Part shown: piece by piece, positions 36,807 through 46,007 of the stretch | How positions within the stretch are numbered: the first letter of the stretch is position 1 | Layout: every line of letters starts with the position of its first letter | Origin: Aromatoleum buckelii | Lineage (GTDB): Bacteria > Pseudomonadota > Gammaproteobacteria > Burkholderiales > Rhodocyclaceae | DNA length: 64,000 nucleotides | Direction of reading: 5' to 3' | Assembly: GCF_012910785.2 (NCBI RefSeq) | Contig: NZ_WTVH02000009.1 | Coordinates: 806,001 to 870,000 of the forward strand | Position numbers and translations under genes: made by a program | Notes under the pieces: generated by a model | Told to the model about the DNA's origin: nothing | Database searches by the model: none | Seen by the model: only the letters and a program-made list of their open reading frames with translations

Positions 36807-36826
36807 AACCGGGGCCAACCGGGGCC
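36807..36826. repeat. Tandem 10-bp duplication before rluC
   Basis: AACCGGGGCC is repeated twice head to tail (36807-36816, 36817-36826), 14 bases before the rluC ATG. The unit is self-complementary at its core (GGGGCC region) and could affect translation initiation. Confidence 0.85.
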
Positions 36827-36840
36827 AAGTATATTTCAGG

Positions 36841-37800
36841 ATGATGGGACAAGGCAAAGCGATTGCGGTACGGCGCGAGCGGGTGGACGAGGCAGCGGCC
36901 GGCCAGCGTATTGACAACTACCTGTTGCGGATCTGCAAAGGCGTGCCGAAGAGCCACGTCTATCGCATCCTGCGCAGCGGCGAGGTCAGGGTGAACGGCG
37001 GACGGGTCGCCCCGATGTACCGTCTTGCGGAGAACGACGAAATCCGTATTCCCCCGATCCGGCTGGCCGAGAAGACGACAAGCGGGCCCGCTCCGGCCGG
37101 AGAACCGCTGCCGGTGGTCTTCGAGGATGAAGCGCTGCTGGTAGTGGATAAACCGTCGGGCAAAGCGGTGCATGGCGGCAGCGGCGTGAGCTTCGGCGTC
37201 ATTGAACAGCTGCGCAGCCAACGGCCCGATGCGCGGCTGCTCGAACTCGCGCATCGCATCGACCGCGAAACCTCCGGTTTGCTGATGATCGCGAAGAAAC
37301 GCTCGGCGCTGACCGCGCTGCACGACATGATGCGCGAGGGGCGCGTCGAAAAGCGTTACCTGACGCTGGTCGCCGGCCGCTGGGCGAACCCGCTGCAGCA
37401 CGTCAAGGAACCGCTGTTCAAGTACCTCACCGCCGAAGGCGAACGGCGCGTGAGGGTGAGCGGCGACGGAAAGGCCTCGCACAGCATCGTCAGGCTGGTG
37501 CGGCGGTGGTCGCGGTTCAGCCTCCTCGAAGTCGAACTCAAGACCGGACGCACGCACCAGATCCGGGTCCACCTCGCACATCTGGGTTTTCCGCTGTGCG
37601 GCGACGACAAGTACGGGGATTTCGCGCTGAACAAATCCCTCGAGGCCGAAGGCCTGAAGCGGATGTTCCTGCACGCGGCGCGGCTGTCCTTCGCCCACCC
37701 GCTGACAGGCGAAGCGATCACGCTGACAGCCGATCTGCCCGCCGAATTGCAGTCCTTCCTCGCCCACCTCGACGCCACGGAGCCGCGCAAGCATGGCTGA
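36841..37800 (+). CDS. rluC: 23S rRNA pseudouridine synthase RluC
   Basis: A 319-residue enzyme with an N-terminal S4 domain (about 15-75) and the RluA-type catalytic domain, whose aspartate is in HRIDRETSGLLMIAKK. GRTHQIRVHLAHLGFPLCGD is the second family block. It makes pseudouridines at positions 955, 2504 and 2580 of 23S rRNA in E. coli. Two ATGs (36841, 36844) are adjacent, with CAGG just ahead. Its end overlaps the HAD phosphatase gene by 8 bases. Divergent from rne as in enterics. Confidence 0.94.
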   Translation: MMGQGKAIAVRRERVDEAAAGQRIDNYLLRICKGVPKSHVYRILRSGEVRVNGGRVAPMYRLAENDEIRIPPIRLAEKTTSGPAPAGEPLPVVFEDEALLVVDKPSGKAVHGGSGVSFGVIEQLRSQRPDARLLELAHRIDRETSGLLMIAKKRSALTALHDMMREGRVEKRYLTLVAGRWANPLQHVKEPLFKYLTAEGERRVRVSGDGKASHSIVRLVRRWSRFSLLEVELKTGRTHQIRVHLAHLGFPLCGDDKYGDFALNKSLEAEGLKRMFLHAARLSFAHPLTGEAITLTADLPAELQSFLAHLDATEPRKHG

Positions 37801-38449
37801 CCGCTACGACCTCATCGTTTTCGACTGGGATGGCACGCTGATGGATTCGGCTGCGGCGATCGTCGCGGCAATCCTGGCGGCGTCGCGTGACCTGAACCTG
37901 TCCGAGCCGTCGGAAGAGCGCGCGCGCCACGTGATCGGCCTCGGCCTGTCGGAGGCATTGCGCCATGCGGTACCCGACCTGGCCGAAAGCAACTACCCGC
38001 TGATGGTCGAACGTTATCGCTTTCATTCCCTGTCACGCGACCACGAGCTGACGCTTTTCCCCGGCGCCGCCGCGATGATTGCGCAGCTTGCAGCGATGGG
38101 ACGGAGCCTCGCGGTGGCGACCGGAAAGAGTCGGCTCGGGCTCGGGCGGGCGCTGAAGCAGACCGGCCTGGGGCCGTATTTCCACACCACGCGTTGCGCC
38201 GACGAATGTTTTTCGAAGCCTCATCCGGCAATGCTCGAAGAGATCATGGACGAGCTCGGAATTGCGAAGCATCGCACGCTGATGGTGGGCGACACCACGT
38301 ACGACCTGCAGATGGCGAGGAATGCCGGCGTCGAATCCCTCGCGGTGGCGTTCGGCGCCCATCCGCGCGCGGCGCTAGAGGCGGAGGCACCTGTCGACGT
38401 CCTTGCGACTCCGGCAGACTTGGCAGCATGGCTGCGGGACAATGCCTGA
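37793..38449 (+). CDS. HAD-family phosphatase, phosphoglycolate phosphatase-like
   Basis: A 218-residue HAD hydrolase with the nucleophile motif FDWDGTLMDS at the N-terminus, motif II ATGKSR, the lysine in SKPHPAM and motif IV VGDTTYDLQMARNAG. It is closest in style to Gph/YjjG-type phosphatases found directly after rluC. The substrate is likely a small phosphate ester; not determined. The 8-base overlap with rluC indicates co-expression. Confidence 0.9.
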   Translation: MADRYDLIVFDWDGTLMDSAAAIVAAILAASRDLNLSEPSEERARHVIGLGLSEALRHAVPDLAESNYPLMVERYRFHSLSRDHELTLFPGAAAMIAQLAAMGRSLAVATGKSRLGLGRALKQTGLGPYFHTTRCADECFSKPHPAMLEEIMDELGIAKHRTLMVGDTTYDLQMARNAGVESLAVAFGAHPRAALEAEAPVDVLATPADLAAWLRDNA

Positions 38450-38499
38450 TCTGCTGATCTATGCGTGGGGCGAGTTGCTCGAAGGCGGCGACGGGGGGA

Positions 38500-39219
38500 T
38501 CAGCGCGCCAGAATGAGGAACAGCGCAGGGCGTCGCGCGAGATCCGGCTTCGGGGCGCGCTGCCATTCAGCGATGGTGCGCGTGCGGATCCATTCGTCGT
38601 CGGTCGTCAGGTTGCGCGCGATACAGAGGCGCGAAGTCGTGTGGCAGACTGCGAGCAGCGCTTCATGGAGCCGTTCGTTGCGGTAGGGCGTCTCGATGAA
38701 GATGTGCGTGCGCTTGAGCCGGCGTGACTCTTCTTCGAGTTGGCGGATGCTCCGGTCGCGTTCGGCTTCGGCCACTGGGAGATAGCCGTTGAACGCGAAG
38801 CTCTGGCCGTTGAGCCCCGAGGCCATCAGCGCGAGCAGGATCGACGAAGGTCCGACCAGCGGCCGGACCGGGATCTCGAGCGCATGCGCGCGGGCCACGA
38901 GCCGCGCTCCCGGATCGGCAACGGCCGGGCAACCGGCTTCGGACATCAGGCCGATGTGTTCCCCGGCAAGCGCCGGCTGGAGCAGCGCGTCGAGCTCGGC
39001 GTCGCTGTCCCGCTCGGGCAGGACGCGGATGTCGAGCTCGCGCAATGGCGCCGGATGTTCGAGGCGCTTGAGTTCGGCTCTGGCGGTCTTGGCGTTTTCG
39101 ACGACGAAGTGACGGATGCCTGTCGCGATGCGCTGCGCTTCGGCCGGCAGGAAGCGCGTCCAAGACGTGTCGCCGAGGCTCACCGGCACCAGGAACAACG
39201 TTCCCGATGGCGGCTTCAT
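38500..39219 (-). CDS. Divergent RsmI-like SAM-dependent methyltransferase
   Basis: A 239-residue tetrapyrrole-methylase-fold protein. GTLFLVPVSLGD, MSEAGCPAVADPGARLV and PLVGPSSILLALMASGLNGQ correspond to the RsmI blocks (usually LVPTPIGN, SDAGTPGISDPG, PGPSA), but each differs from true RsmI, so this is probably a paralogue with another target. Its ATG overlaps the maf gene stop by 4 bases. The maf-methylase pair is common in betaproteobacteria. Confidence 0.85.
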   Translation of the reverse strand: MKPPSGTLFLVPVSLGDTSWTRFLPAEAQRIATGIRHFVVENAKTARAELKRLEHPAPLRELDIRVLPERDSDAELDALLQPALAGEHIGLMSEAGCPAVADPGARLVARAHALEIPVRPLVGPSSILLALMASGLNGQSFAFNGYLPVAEAERDRSIRQLEEESRRLKRTHIFIETPYRNERLHEALLAVCHTTSRLCIARNLTTDDEWIRTRTIAEWQRAPKPDLARRPALFLILAR

Positions 39220-39791
39220 GGCAGCTGAAGGCCTTCGGCCCGCAGCATGCGCGACAGCGCGATCAGCGGCAGGCCGATCAGCGCGGTCGGATCGTCGCCG
39301 GACAGCGAGTCGAGCAGCGTGATTCCCAGCGCTTCGGACTTCGCGCTGCCGGCGCAGTCGAGCGGACGTTCCTTGTCGACATAACGAACGATCTCGTCGT
39401 CCGACAGCTCGCGAAACTTCACCCGCGTCGGTACGTTCTCGCAGCGGACCTGCCCGCTGCGTGCGTTGACCAAGGCCACCGCAGTATGGAATATCACCGT
39501 CGCCCCGCGCATGCGTTGCAGCTGTCCGATCGCGGCCGCGACCGTTCCGGGTTTGCCGAAGATTTCGCCGTCCAGGTCAGCGACCTGGTCACTGCCGATG
39601 ACTAAGGCATCCGGATCGCGCGCCGCGACTGCGCGCGCTTTCTCCACTGCGAGGCGGTTCGCGGTATCCCGCGGCATCTCGTTCGGCAAGGGCGTTTCAT
39701 CGACGTCCGGGCGGGCCGTCTCGAACGGTAGCTGGAGGCGCTCGAGCAGCTGACGCCGGTACGCGGAGGTCGAAGCGAGGACGAGTTTCAT
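39216..39791 (-). CDS. Maf-like nucleoside triphosphate pyrophosphatase (YceF type)
   Basis: A 191-residue Maf protein: LVLASTSAYRRQLLERL at the N-terminus, the Arg/Glu/Asp triad region DETP and SDQVADLDG, and KPGT. The yceF-type Maf removes 7-methyl-GTP in E. coli. It is divergent from yceD, matching the yceF/yceD-rpmF-plsX-fab arrangement of E. coli. The 3' end overlaps the methyltransferase gene. Confidence 0.92.
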   Translation of the reverse strand: MKLVLASTSAYRRQLLERLQLPFETARPDVDETPLPNEMPRDTANRLAVEKARAVAARDPDALVIGSDQVADLDGEIFGKPGTVAAAIGQLQRMRGATVIFHTAVALVNARSGQVRCENVPTRVKFRELSDDEIVRYVDKERPLDCAGSAKSEALGITLLDSLSGDDPTALIGLPLIALSRMLRAEGLQLP

Positions 39792-39884
39792 CGGTATCGG
39801 GCGTGTCGCGGGAGAGATATTGATTTCAGTCAGTTGCCCGGCGGGATGCCGGCGATCGAATATCGTGCGGCCGCTTCAGCTATT

Positions 39885-39913
39885 TTGACAGGGCAAGCCG
39901 AAAATAATATCAT
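39885..39913 (+). promoter_or_regulatory. Sigma70 promoter of the yceD-rpmF-plsX-fab operon
   Basis: TTGACA (39885-39890), a 17-base spacer and TATCAT (39908-39913) form a near-consensus promoter. The -10 ends only 9 bases before the yceD ATG, so transcripts should start within a few bases of the start codon. Confidence 0.75.
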
Positions 39914-39922
39914 GCGCGCCTT

Positions 39923-40426
39923 ATGTCGCAACGATGCCTTATTCCGGATCCGTTCAAGTTTGCCGCCGAGGGGCGCAAGCTGTCCGGCACCATCCCGTCT
40001 GCCGATCTGAGGCGGCTCGCGGATGTGCTTCTCGATACTTCGGGGGAAGTCATCTATGAGCTGTCAGGGGAGCTGGGGGTCGATCGCAAGCCGCGTCTCA
40101 GGCTGCGCGCGACCGGTGTGTTTCCGTTGCAGTGTCAGCGTTGCCTGGGTCGGATGGATTGGCCGCTGAACATCGAAACCCGGCTCGAACTGGTCAGGCC
40201 GGGGCAGGCGATTCCGGAAGGCGAGCTGGAAAACGATGAATTCGATGCGATCGAAGCGACGCCGGATCTGGATGTCCTGGCGCTCGTCGAAGACGAAATC
40301 GTACTCGCGGTGCCCATAGCGCCGCGGCATGAAAAGTGTGACGTGCCACGTCCGTCGGACGGGGCGGAAAAGAAATCGCCTTTTGCTGCGCTCGAGAAGC
40401 TTCGCAAGAGCGATGACGCAACTTAG
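39923..40426 (+). CDS. yceD: YceD/DUF177 protein (23S rRNA accumulation protein)
   Basis: A 167-residue DUF177 protein starting MSQRCLIPDPFKFAAEGRKLSG, typical of betaproteobacterial YceD. The CxxC metal-type pair is visible as QCQRCLG. YceD aids 23S rRNA accumulation in bacteria and sits before rpmF nearly universally. The predicted transcription start is only a few bases upstream of the ATG and no ribosome site is visible, so it may be translated leaderless. Confidence 0.9.
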   Translation: MSQRCLIPDPFKFAAEGRKLSGTIPSADLRRLADVLLDTSGEVIYELSGELGVDRKPRLRLRATGVFPLQCQRCLGRMDWPLNIETRLELVRPGQAIPEGELENDEFDAIEATPDLDVLALVEDEIVLAVPIAPRHEKCDVPRPSDGAEKKSPFAALEKLRKSDDAT

Positions 40427-40453
40427 GCGCGATATTTGTATTAGGAGCGTTTC

Positions 40454-40633
40454 ATGGCTGTTCAGCAGAACAAGAAGTCCCCTTCGAAGCGTGGCATGCA
40501 CCGTGCGCACGATTTCCTGACCGATCCTGCGCTGGCGGTCGAGCCGACCACCGGTGAAGTGCATCTGCGTCACCACATCAGCCCGAGCGGCGTGTACCGC
40601 GGCAAAAAGGTCGTCAAGACCAAGGGCGAATAA
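40454..40633 (+). CDS. rpmF: 50S ribosomal protein L32
   Basis: A 59-residue protein: [20 protein letters not shown], then [10 protein letters not shown] and [11 protein letters not shown] as expected for L32 of betaproteobacteria. The four-Cys zinc finger of some L32 proteins is absent, as is normal in this group. AGGAG lies 7 bases ahead of the ATG. It follows yceD by 27 bases and is followed by a strong hairpin before plsX. Confidence 0.95.
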   Translation: MAVQQNKKSPSKRGMHRAHDFLTDPALAVEPTTGEVHLRHHISPSGVYRGKKVVKTKGE

Positions 40634-40647
40634 GCCCGGTCACCGGA

Positions 40648-40683
40648 AACGGCGCGGCGCCTTGTGCGCCTGCGCCGTTTTTT
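40648..40683 (+). terminator. Terminator/attenuator between rpmF and plsX
   Basis: AACGGCGC-GGCGC (40648-40660) pairs with GCGCC-T-GCGCCGTT (40666-40679) with a bulged T and a 5-base loop, followed by TTTTTT (40678-40683). plsX begins 37 bases later in the same direction without its own obvious promoter, so partial read-through is expected. Confidence 0.82.
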
Positions 40684-40719
40684 CATCCGAATCAATTGTT
40701 CGAGCCACGCGAGAAGCCG

Positions 40720-41733
40720 ATGGGTGTCACCGTTGCGATCGACTGCATGGGTGGCGATCATGGCCCGGCCGTGACCGTTCCTGCTGCGCGAGCGTTCCTG
40801 CGCAATCATCCCGAAGCCCGCATCATCCTCGTCGGGCGCCAAGATGCGCTCGAACAGGCGATCGGCGCGATCGGGAACGGATTCGGCGAGCGGCTTTCGC
40901 TCCGCGCCGCGTCCGAAGTCGTCGCGATGGATGATCCGCCGGCCATTGCGATGCGCACGAAGAAGGATTCGTCGATGCGCGTCGCGATCGACCTCGTCAA
41001 GTGCGGCGAGGCGCAGGCTGCAGTGTCGGCCGGCAACACCGGCGCGTTGATGGCGATTTCGCGCTTCGTGCTGAAAACCTTGCCGGGAATCGACAGGCCG
41101 GCGATCGCGACGATTCTGCCGACACGCAAGGGGCAGACGTACGTCCTCGATCTGGGCGCCAACGTCGACTGCCTGCCCGAGCATCTGCTCCAGTTCGGCA
41201 TCATGGGCGCAATGCTGGTGTCGGCCGTCGAGCATCTTGACCGGCCGACGGTCGGCCTCCTCAATATCGGCGAGGAAGCGATCAAGGGCAACGAGGTGGT
41301 GAAGCGGGCCGGGGAATTGCTGAAGACGAGCGGCCTGAACTTCTACGGCAACGTCGAAGGTGACGACATCTACAAGGGCACGACCGACGTCGTCGTGTGC
41401 GACGGATTCGTCGGCAACGTCGCGTTGAAGACCTCGGAAGGCCTCGCGCAGATGCTGGCGACTTTTCTGCGCGAGGAATTCAGTCGCAATCTGCTCAGCA
41501 AGGCGATGGCGCTGATCGCGATGCCGGCGCTCAAGCGCTTCAAGCATCGCGTCGATCACCGTCGTTACAACGGTGCGGCGCTGCTCGGATTGCGCGGCGT
41601 GGTCGTCAAGAGTCACGGCTCGGCCGATGCGTTCGCGTTCGAGCAGGCAATCCACCGCGCCGCCGAGGCGGCATCGAACCGCTTGATCGAGCGCATTACC
41701 GAACGGATGACGGCTATGGGGGTAGCAGCATGA
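40720..41733 (+). CDS. plsX: Phosphate acyltransferase PlsX
   Basis: A 337-residue enzyme that makes acyl-phosphate from acyl-ACP for phospholipid synthesis. [12 protein letters not shown] at the N-terminus and [21 protein letters not shown] and [15 protein letters not shown] are PlsX hallmarks. The ATG at 40720 is chosen because the conserved sequence begins three residues on; a weak GAGAAG precedes it. It ends in an ATGA overlap with fabH. Confidence 0.95.
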   Translation: MGVTVAIDCMGGDHGPAVTVPAARAFLRNHPEARIILVGRQDALEQAIGAIGNGFGERLSLRAASEVVAMDDPPAIAMRTKKDSSMRVAIDLVKCGEAQAAVSAGNTGALMAISRFVLKTLPGIDRPAIATILPTRKGQTYVLDLGANVDCLPEHLLQFGIMGAMLVSAVEHLDRPTVGLLNIGEEAIKGNEVVKRAGELLKTSGLNFYGNVEGDDIYKGTTDVVVCDGFVGNVALKTSEGLAQMLATFLREEFSRNLLSKAMALIAMPALKRFKHRVDHRRYNGAALLGLRGVVVKSHGSADAFAFEQAIHRAAEAASNRLIERITERMTAMGVAA

Positions 41734-42695
41734 TCTACGCACGGATCGCCGGAACTGGCAGCTTCCTGCCGGGCGACCCGGTAACCAACGATGACCTGGT
41801 CGCGCGCGGAATCGATACGTCGGACCAATGGATCATCGAACGGACCGGAATCCGCACTCGGCATCTGGCGTCGGCGGAAATGTCGTCCAGCGATCTGGCG
41901 ACGACGGCGAGCGAGCGCGCGCTCGAAGCGGCAGGAGTGCGGCCCGACGACATCGACCTGATCATCGTCGCGACCTCCACGCCCGACTGCATCTTTCCCA
42001 GCACCGCCGCATTGCTCCAGTCGAAGCTCGGTATTCGCAATGGCGCTGCCGCGTTCGACGTGCAGGCGGTTTGCAGCGGTTTTGTCTATGGGCTGACGAT
42101 CGCCGAGAAGTTCATCCGCTCCGGCAGCCACAAGCGCGCTCTGGTCGTCGGTGCCGAAGTGTTCTCGCGCATTCTCGACTGGTCGGATCGCGGCACTTGC
42201 GTGCTGTTCGGGGACGGCGCCGGCGCAGTCGTGCTCGAAGCGGCCGAGGCGCCGGGAATCCTGGCGAGCGCGCTGCACGCGGACGGAAGCCATCATCCGA
42301 TCCTCTGCGTTCCCGGCGCAGTGGCGGCCGGTCAGGTCGTCGGCGACCCGTTCCTGCGCATGGACGGCCAGGCGGTGTTCAAGTTCGCGGTCAGGGTGCT
42401 GGGCGACGTCGCGCTGGAAGTGCTCGACCACGCGGGCGTCACGATCGACGCGGTGGACTGGCTGATTCCCCACCAGGCGAATATCCGCATCCTGCAGGCG
42501 ACTGCGCGCCGTCTCGGCGTCTCGATGGACAAAGTGATCACGACCGTCGATCGCCACGGCAACACCTCTGCGGCATCGATTCCGCTGGCGCTCGACTTCG
42601 CTGTCCGCGACGGCCGTGTCCGCCCGGGGCACCGCTTCCTCATCGAAGGGGTGGGCGGCGGTTTCACGTGGGGCGCGGCGCTGCTCCAATTCTGA
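41730..42695 (+). CDS. fabH: Beta-ketoacyl-ACP synthase III
   Basis: A 321-residue thiolase-fold enzyme that starts fatty-acid synthesis by condensing acetyl-CoA with malonyl-ACP. The triad is Cys115 (AVCSGFVYG), His in [10 protein letters not shown] and Asn in [23 protein letters not shown] closes the protein. The ATG overlaps the plsX stop. Length is normal. Confidence 0.96.
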   Translation: MIYARIAGTGSFLPGDPVTNDDLVARGIDTSDQWIIERTGIRTRHLASAEMSSSDLATTASERALEAAGVRPDDIDLIIVATSTPDCIFPSTAALLQSKLGIRNGAAAFDVQAVCSGFVYGLTIAEKFIRSGSHKRALVVGAEVFSRILDWSDRGTCVLFGDGAGAVVLEAAEAPGILASALHADGSHHPILCVPGAVAAGQVVGDPFLRMDGQAVFKFAVRVLGDVALEVLDHAGVTIDAVDWLIPHQANIRILQATARRLGVSMDKVITTVDRHGNTSAASIPLALDFAVRDGRVRPGHRFLIEGVGGGFTWGAALLQF

Positions 42696-42710
42696 TACAG
42701 GACGGATACG

Positions 42711-43640
42711 ATGGTTTTTGCGCTGGTTTTTCCCGGACAGGGGTCGCAAGCGGTCGGCATGATGTCGGCCTACGGTGAGCGGCCGGAGATTCGCGACACC
42801 TTTGCCGAAGCGTCGGATGCTCTCGGCGAGGATTTGTGGCAGATGGTGAGCGACGGGCCGGCAGAGCGGCTCGCGCTGACGGTGAATACCCAGCCGCTGA
42901 TGCTCACCGCCGGAGTCGCCGCGTACCGCGCGTGGCTGGCCGCCGGCGGACCGAAGCCTTCGCTCGTCGCCGGTCACAGCCTCGGGGAATACTCGGCGCT
43001 GGTCGCCGCCGGAGCGCTGAGCTTCAAGGACGCCGTGCCGCTGGTGCGCTTTCGCGCGCAGGCGATGCAGGAGGCGGTTCCGGCCGGCGAAGGGGCGATG
43101 GCAGCGCTGCTTGGCCTCGACGTCGATGCGGTTCGCGAAGCATGCGCCGAGGCGTCCCGGGGCGAAGTCGTCGAAGCGGCGAACCTGAACGCGCCGGGCC
43201 AGATCGTCATCGCCGGAGCGAAAGCTGCGGTCGAACGCGCGATCGAGGCAGCGAAAGGGCGCGGCGCGAAGCGCGCGATGCTGTTGCCGGTCAGCGCTCC
43301 CTTTCACTGCGCGCTGATGAGGCCGGCAGCCGAGCGGCTGGCCGAGCGCCTCGCGACGGTCGCGATCGTGCCGCCCGAGATCGCGGTGCTGAACAACGTC
43401 GATGTCGCTGTGTGCAACGATCCGGCGGCAATCCGCGACGCGCTGGTCCGGCAGGCGTTCTCGCCGGTTCGCTGGATCGAAATCGTGCAGGAAATTTCCC
43501 GCCGCGGCATCAGCCACGTCTTCGAATGCGGTCCGGGCAAAGTGCTCGCCGGGATGACCAAGCGGATCGCAGGCGACCTCCAGGGTGGCTCGATTCACGA
43601 CGCCGCCAGTCTCGAACTCTCGATCGCGGCGGTCAAATGA
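42711..43640 (+). CDS. fabD: Malonyl-CoA:ACP transacylase
   Basis: A 309-residue enzyme moving malonyl from CoA to ACP. FPGQGSQAVGM, the nucleophile Ser90 in GHSLGEYSALVAAG, the arginine in RFRAQAMQ and the His in SAPFHCALM are intact. It starts 15 bases after fabH and overlaps fabG by ATGA. Confidence 0.96.
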   Translation: MVFALVFPGQGSQAVGMMSAYGERPEIRDTFAEASDALGEDLWQMVSDGPAERLALTVNTQPLMLTAGVAAYRAWLAAGGPKPSLVAGHSLGEYSALVAAGALSFKDAVPLVRFRAQAMQEAVPAGEGAMAALLGLDVDAVREACAEASRGEVVEAANLNAPGQIVIAGAKAAVERAIEAAKGRGAKRAMLLPVSAPFHCALMRPAAERLAERLATVAIVPPEIAVLNNVDVAVCNDPAAIRDALVRQAFSPVRWIEIVQEISRRGISHVFECGPGKVLAGMTKRIAGDLQGGSIHDAASLELSIAAVK

Positions 43641-44395
43641 GCGCAACGAATTCACCCCTGAAAGGGGCAGTGGCGCTGGTGACCGGCGCTTCACGCGGTA
43701 TCGGCCGCGCAGTCGCGCTCGAACTGGGTCGTCTCGGCGCCACGGTCGTCGGGACCGCGACTTCGGAGGCGGGCGCGGCCGAAATCGGCAAGAGCCTGCT
43801 CGAAGCCGGCGCCGAAGGCTGCGGTCTGGCGCTCGATGTGACCGACGGCGCTGCGTGCGAGGCAGCGATCGGAGAGATCGAAAAGCGTTTTGGCGCAGTC
43901 GGTATTCTCGTGAACAATGCGGGCATCACGCGCGACAATCTCGCGCTGCGCATGAAAGATGACGAATGGGATGCGGTGATCGACACCAATCTCAAGTCCG
44001 TCTTCCGCATGTCGCGCCTGGTCATGCGCGGCATGATGAAGGCGCGCGGCGGGCGCATCATCAACATCACTTCGGTGGTCGGCAGCGCCGGCAATCCGGG
44101 GCAGGCGAATTATGCGGCAGCAAAGGCCGGCGTGGCCGGCATGAGCCGCGCCCTCGCGCGCGAACTTGGCAGCCGCAACATCACAGTCAATTGCGTTGCG
44201 CCCGGATTCATCGACACCGACATGACGCGGGCACTGCCCGAAGCGGCGCGCGACGCGCTGCTGGGCAACATCGCGCTCGGTCGTCTCGGCCGACCGGAGG
44301 AGATCGCCGCCGCGGTCGCCTTCCTTGCTTCACCCGCCGCTGCTTACGTTACCGGGACGACCCTGCACGTGAATGGCGGTATGTACATGTCGTGA
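43637..44395 (+). CDS. fabG: 3-oxoacyl-ACP reductase
   Basis: A 252-residue short-chain dehydrogenase using NADPH to reduce beta-ketoacyl-ACP. TGASRGIG binds the cofactor; the catalytic Ser146, Tyr159 and Lys163 (SVVGSAG, NYAAAKAG) are present; NNAGITRD and the C-terminal VTGTTLHVNGGMYMS are standard FabG. The start overlaps the fabD stop. A separate promoter for acpP follows. Confidence 0.96.
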   Translation: MSATNSPLKGAVALVTGASRGIGRAVALELGRLGATVVGTATSEAGAAEIGKSLLEAGAEGCGLALDVTDGAACEAAIGEIEKRFGAVGILVNNAGITRDNLALRMKDDEWDAVIDTNLKSVFRMSRLVMRGMMKARGGRIINITSVVGSAGNPGQANYAAAKAGVAGMSRALARELGSRNITVNCVAPGFIDTDMTRALPEAARDALLGNIALGRLGRPEEIAAAVAFLASPAAAYVTGTTLHVNGGMYMS

Positions 44396-44424
44396 GCGCC
44401 GGCCGCGATAGCGGTTGCCATCCT

Positions 44425-44436
44425 TTTTGGTAGAAT
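44425..44436 (+). promoter_or_regulatory. Extended -10 promoter for acpP
   Basis: TTTGGTAGAAT contains TG-N directly before TAGAAT (44431-44436), an extended -10, about 50 bases before the acpP ATG. No good -35 lies 17 bases upstream. It would give the abundant ACP its own transcript. Confidence 0.5.
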
Positions 44437-44486
44437 ACGCCGGCTTTTTTATTCATATCTGGATCATTCAGGGAAGGAGTTAGTTC

Positions 44487-44726
44487 ATGGAGAACATCGA
44501 ACAGCGCGTCAAGAAGATTGTCGCCGAGCAGCTTGGCGTGAACGAATCGGAGATCAAGACCGAATCGTCTTTTGTCGACGATCTGGGCGCGGATTCGCTG
44601 GACACCGTCGAACTGGTCATGGCGCTGGAAGAAGAATTCGAGTGCGAAATCCCGGACGAAGAGGCCGAGAAGATCACCACGGTTCAGCAGGCGATTGACT
44701 ACGTCACCGCTCATCTGAAGAAATAA
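44487..44726 (+). CDS. acpP: Acyl carrier protein
   Basis: A 79-residue acidic four-helix protein; Ser37 in [10 protein letters not shown] takes the 4'-phosphopantetheine (AcpS is encoded at 58.8 kb). [14 protein letters not shown] is the canonical helix II-III recognition region. A strong ribosome site (GGAAGGAG) suits high expression. It stands between fabG and fabF, 91 bases after fabG. Confidence 0.97.
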   Translation: MENIEQRVKKIVAEQLGVNESEIKTESSFVDDLGADSLDTVELVMALEEEFECEIPDEEAEKITTVQQAIDYVTAHLKK

Positions 44727-44747
44727 ATCTGATTACCGGAGCGAACA

Positions 44748-45986
44748 TTGACCCGTCGCAGAGTCGTCATTACCGGTCTCGGGATCATCTCGCCGGTCGG
44801 TAATACCGTTCCGGAAGCCTGGGACAACATTGTCAACGGCCGCTCCGGCATCGGCGAAATCACGCGTTTCGATGCCTCCAGCTTCCCGGTCAGGATCGCC
44901 GGCGAAGTGCGGGGTTTCGATATCGGCGCCTACCTTTCTCCGAAGGAGGCGCGTCGTATGGACATTTTCATCCACTACGGGCTGGCAGCGGGCATCCAGG
45001 CGTTCAGGGATGCCGGACTGGACGTTACCGCGTCCAATGCGGAGCGCATAGGGGTGAACATCGGGTCGGGGATCGGCGGTTTGCCGATGATCGAAGCGAC
45101 CCACGACGATTTCCTCAAAGGCGGGGCACGCAAGATTTCCCCGTTCTTCATTCCCGGCACGATCATCAACATGATCGCCGGCAACCTGTCGATCATGCTC
45201 GGACTGAAAGGCCCGTGCCTGGCGATGGTCACGGCGTGCACCACGGCGACGCACTGCATCGGCGAGGCAGCCCGCCTGATTCAGTACGGGGATGTCGATG
45301 TGATGGTGGCCGGCGGCGCCGAATCCACCGTCACTCCGCTCGCCGTCGGCGGCTTCGCCTCGGCGAAGGCGTTGTCGACGCGCAACGATGATCCGCTTAC
45401 TGCCAGCCGTCCGTGGGACAAGGGACGCGACGGTTTCGTGCTCGGCGAAGGCGCCGGCGTGCTGGTCCTCGAAGAGTACGAGCACGCGAAGGCGCGCGGC
45501 GCCCGGATCTACGCCGAAATATCCGGCTACGGCATGAGCGCCGATGCTTATCACATGACTGCACCGGCCGAAGATGGGGACGGCGCCGCGCGCTGCATGA
45601 CGAACGCGATGCGCGATGCGCGCATGACGGTCGAGGAGATCGACTACGTCAACGCCCACGGCACCTCGACGCCGCTTGGAGACGTGGCCGAGACGACCGC
45701 GGTGAAGCGCTGTTTCGGCGATCGGGCAAAGTCGATCGCGGTGAACTCCACCAAGTCGATGACCGGGCATCTGCTCGGGGCCGCGGGAGGTGTGGAAGCC
45801 GTGTTCACCGCGCTGGCGCTGCACAACCAGATCGCGCCACCGACGATCAACATTTTCGAGCAGGACGAGCGCTGCGACCTTGATTACGTCGCGAACAAGG
45901 CGCGTCCGATGGAGATCCGGGCAGCGCTTTCGAATTCGTTCGGGTTCGGGGGCACGAACGGCACGTTGGCGTTTCGCCGCATCTGA
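44748..45986 (+). CDS. fabF: Beta-ketoacyl-ACP synthase II
   Basis: A 412-residue condensing enzyme for chain elongation. The triad is Cys164 ([11 protein letters not shown]), His in [11 protein letters not shown] and His in [15 protein letters not shown]. The start is a TTG at 44748 with GGAG 7 bases upstream; the conserved sequence ([14 protein letters not shown]) begins at residue 6, so no later start is possible. Length and motifs are normal. Confidence 0.96.
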   Translation: MTRRRVVITGLGIISPVGNTVPEAWDNIVNGRSGIGEITRFDASSFPVRIAGEVRGFDIGAYLSPKEARRMDIFIHYGLAAGIQAFRDAGLDVTASNAERIGVNIGSGIGGLPMIEATHDDFLKGGARKISPFFIPGTIINMIAGNLSIMLGLKGPCLAMVTACTTATHCIGEAARLIQYGDVDVMVAGGAESTVTPLAVGGFASAKALSTRNDDPLTASRPWDKGRDGFVLGEGAGVLVLEEYEHAKARGARIYAEISGYGMSADAYHMTAPAEDGDGAARCMTNAMRDARMTVEEIDYVNAHGTSTPLGDVAETTAVKRCFGDRAKSIAVNSTKSMTGHLLGAAGGVEAVFTALALHNQIAPPTINIFEQDERCDLDYVANKARPMEIRAALSNSFGFGGTNGTLAFRRI

Positions 45987-46007
45987 ACGGACGGGATAGC
46001 GCTGCAC

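Larger units (their letters stand above)
36460..36840. other. rne-rluC divergent intergenic region
   Basis: These 381 bases hold no gene. On the rne side a candidate promoter (36658-36686) would leave a leader of about 190 bases. A 19-base palindrome (36659-36677) lies within that promoter. Near rluC a 10-bp tandem repeat sits just before the start. The stretch around 36650-36720 is notably more AT-rich than the surroundings. Confidence 0.7.
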
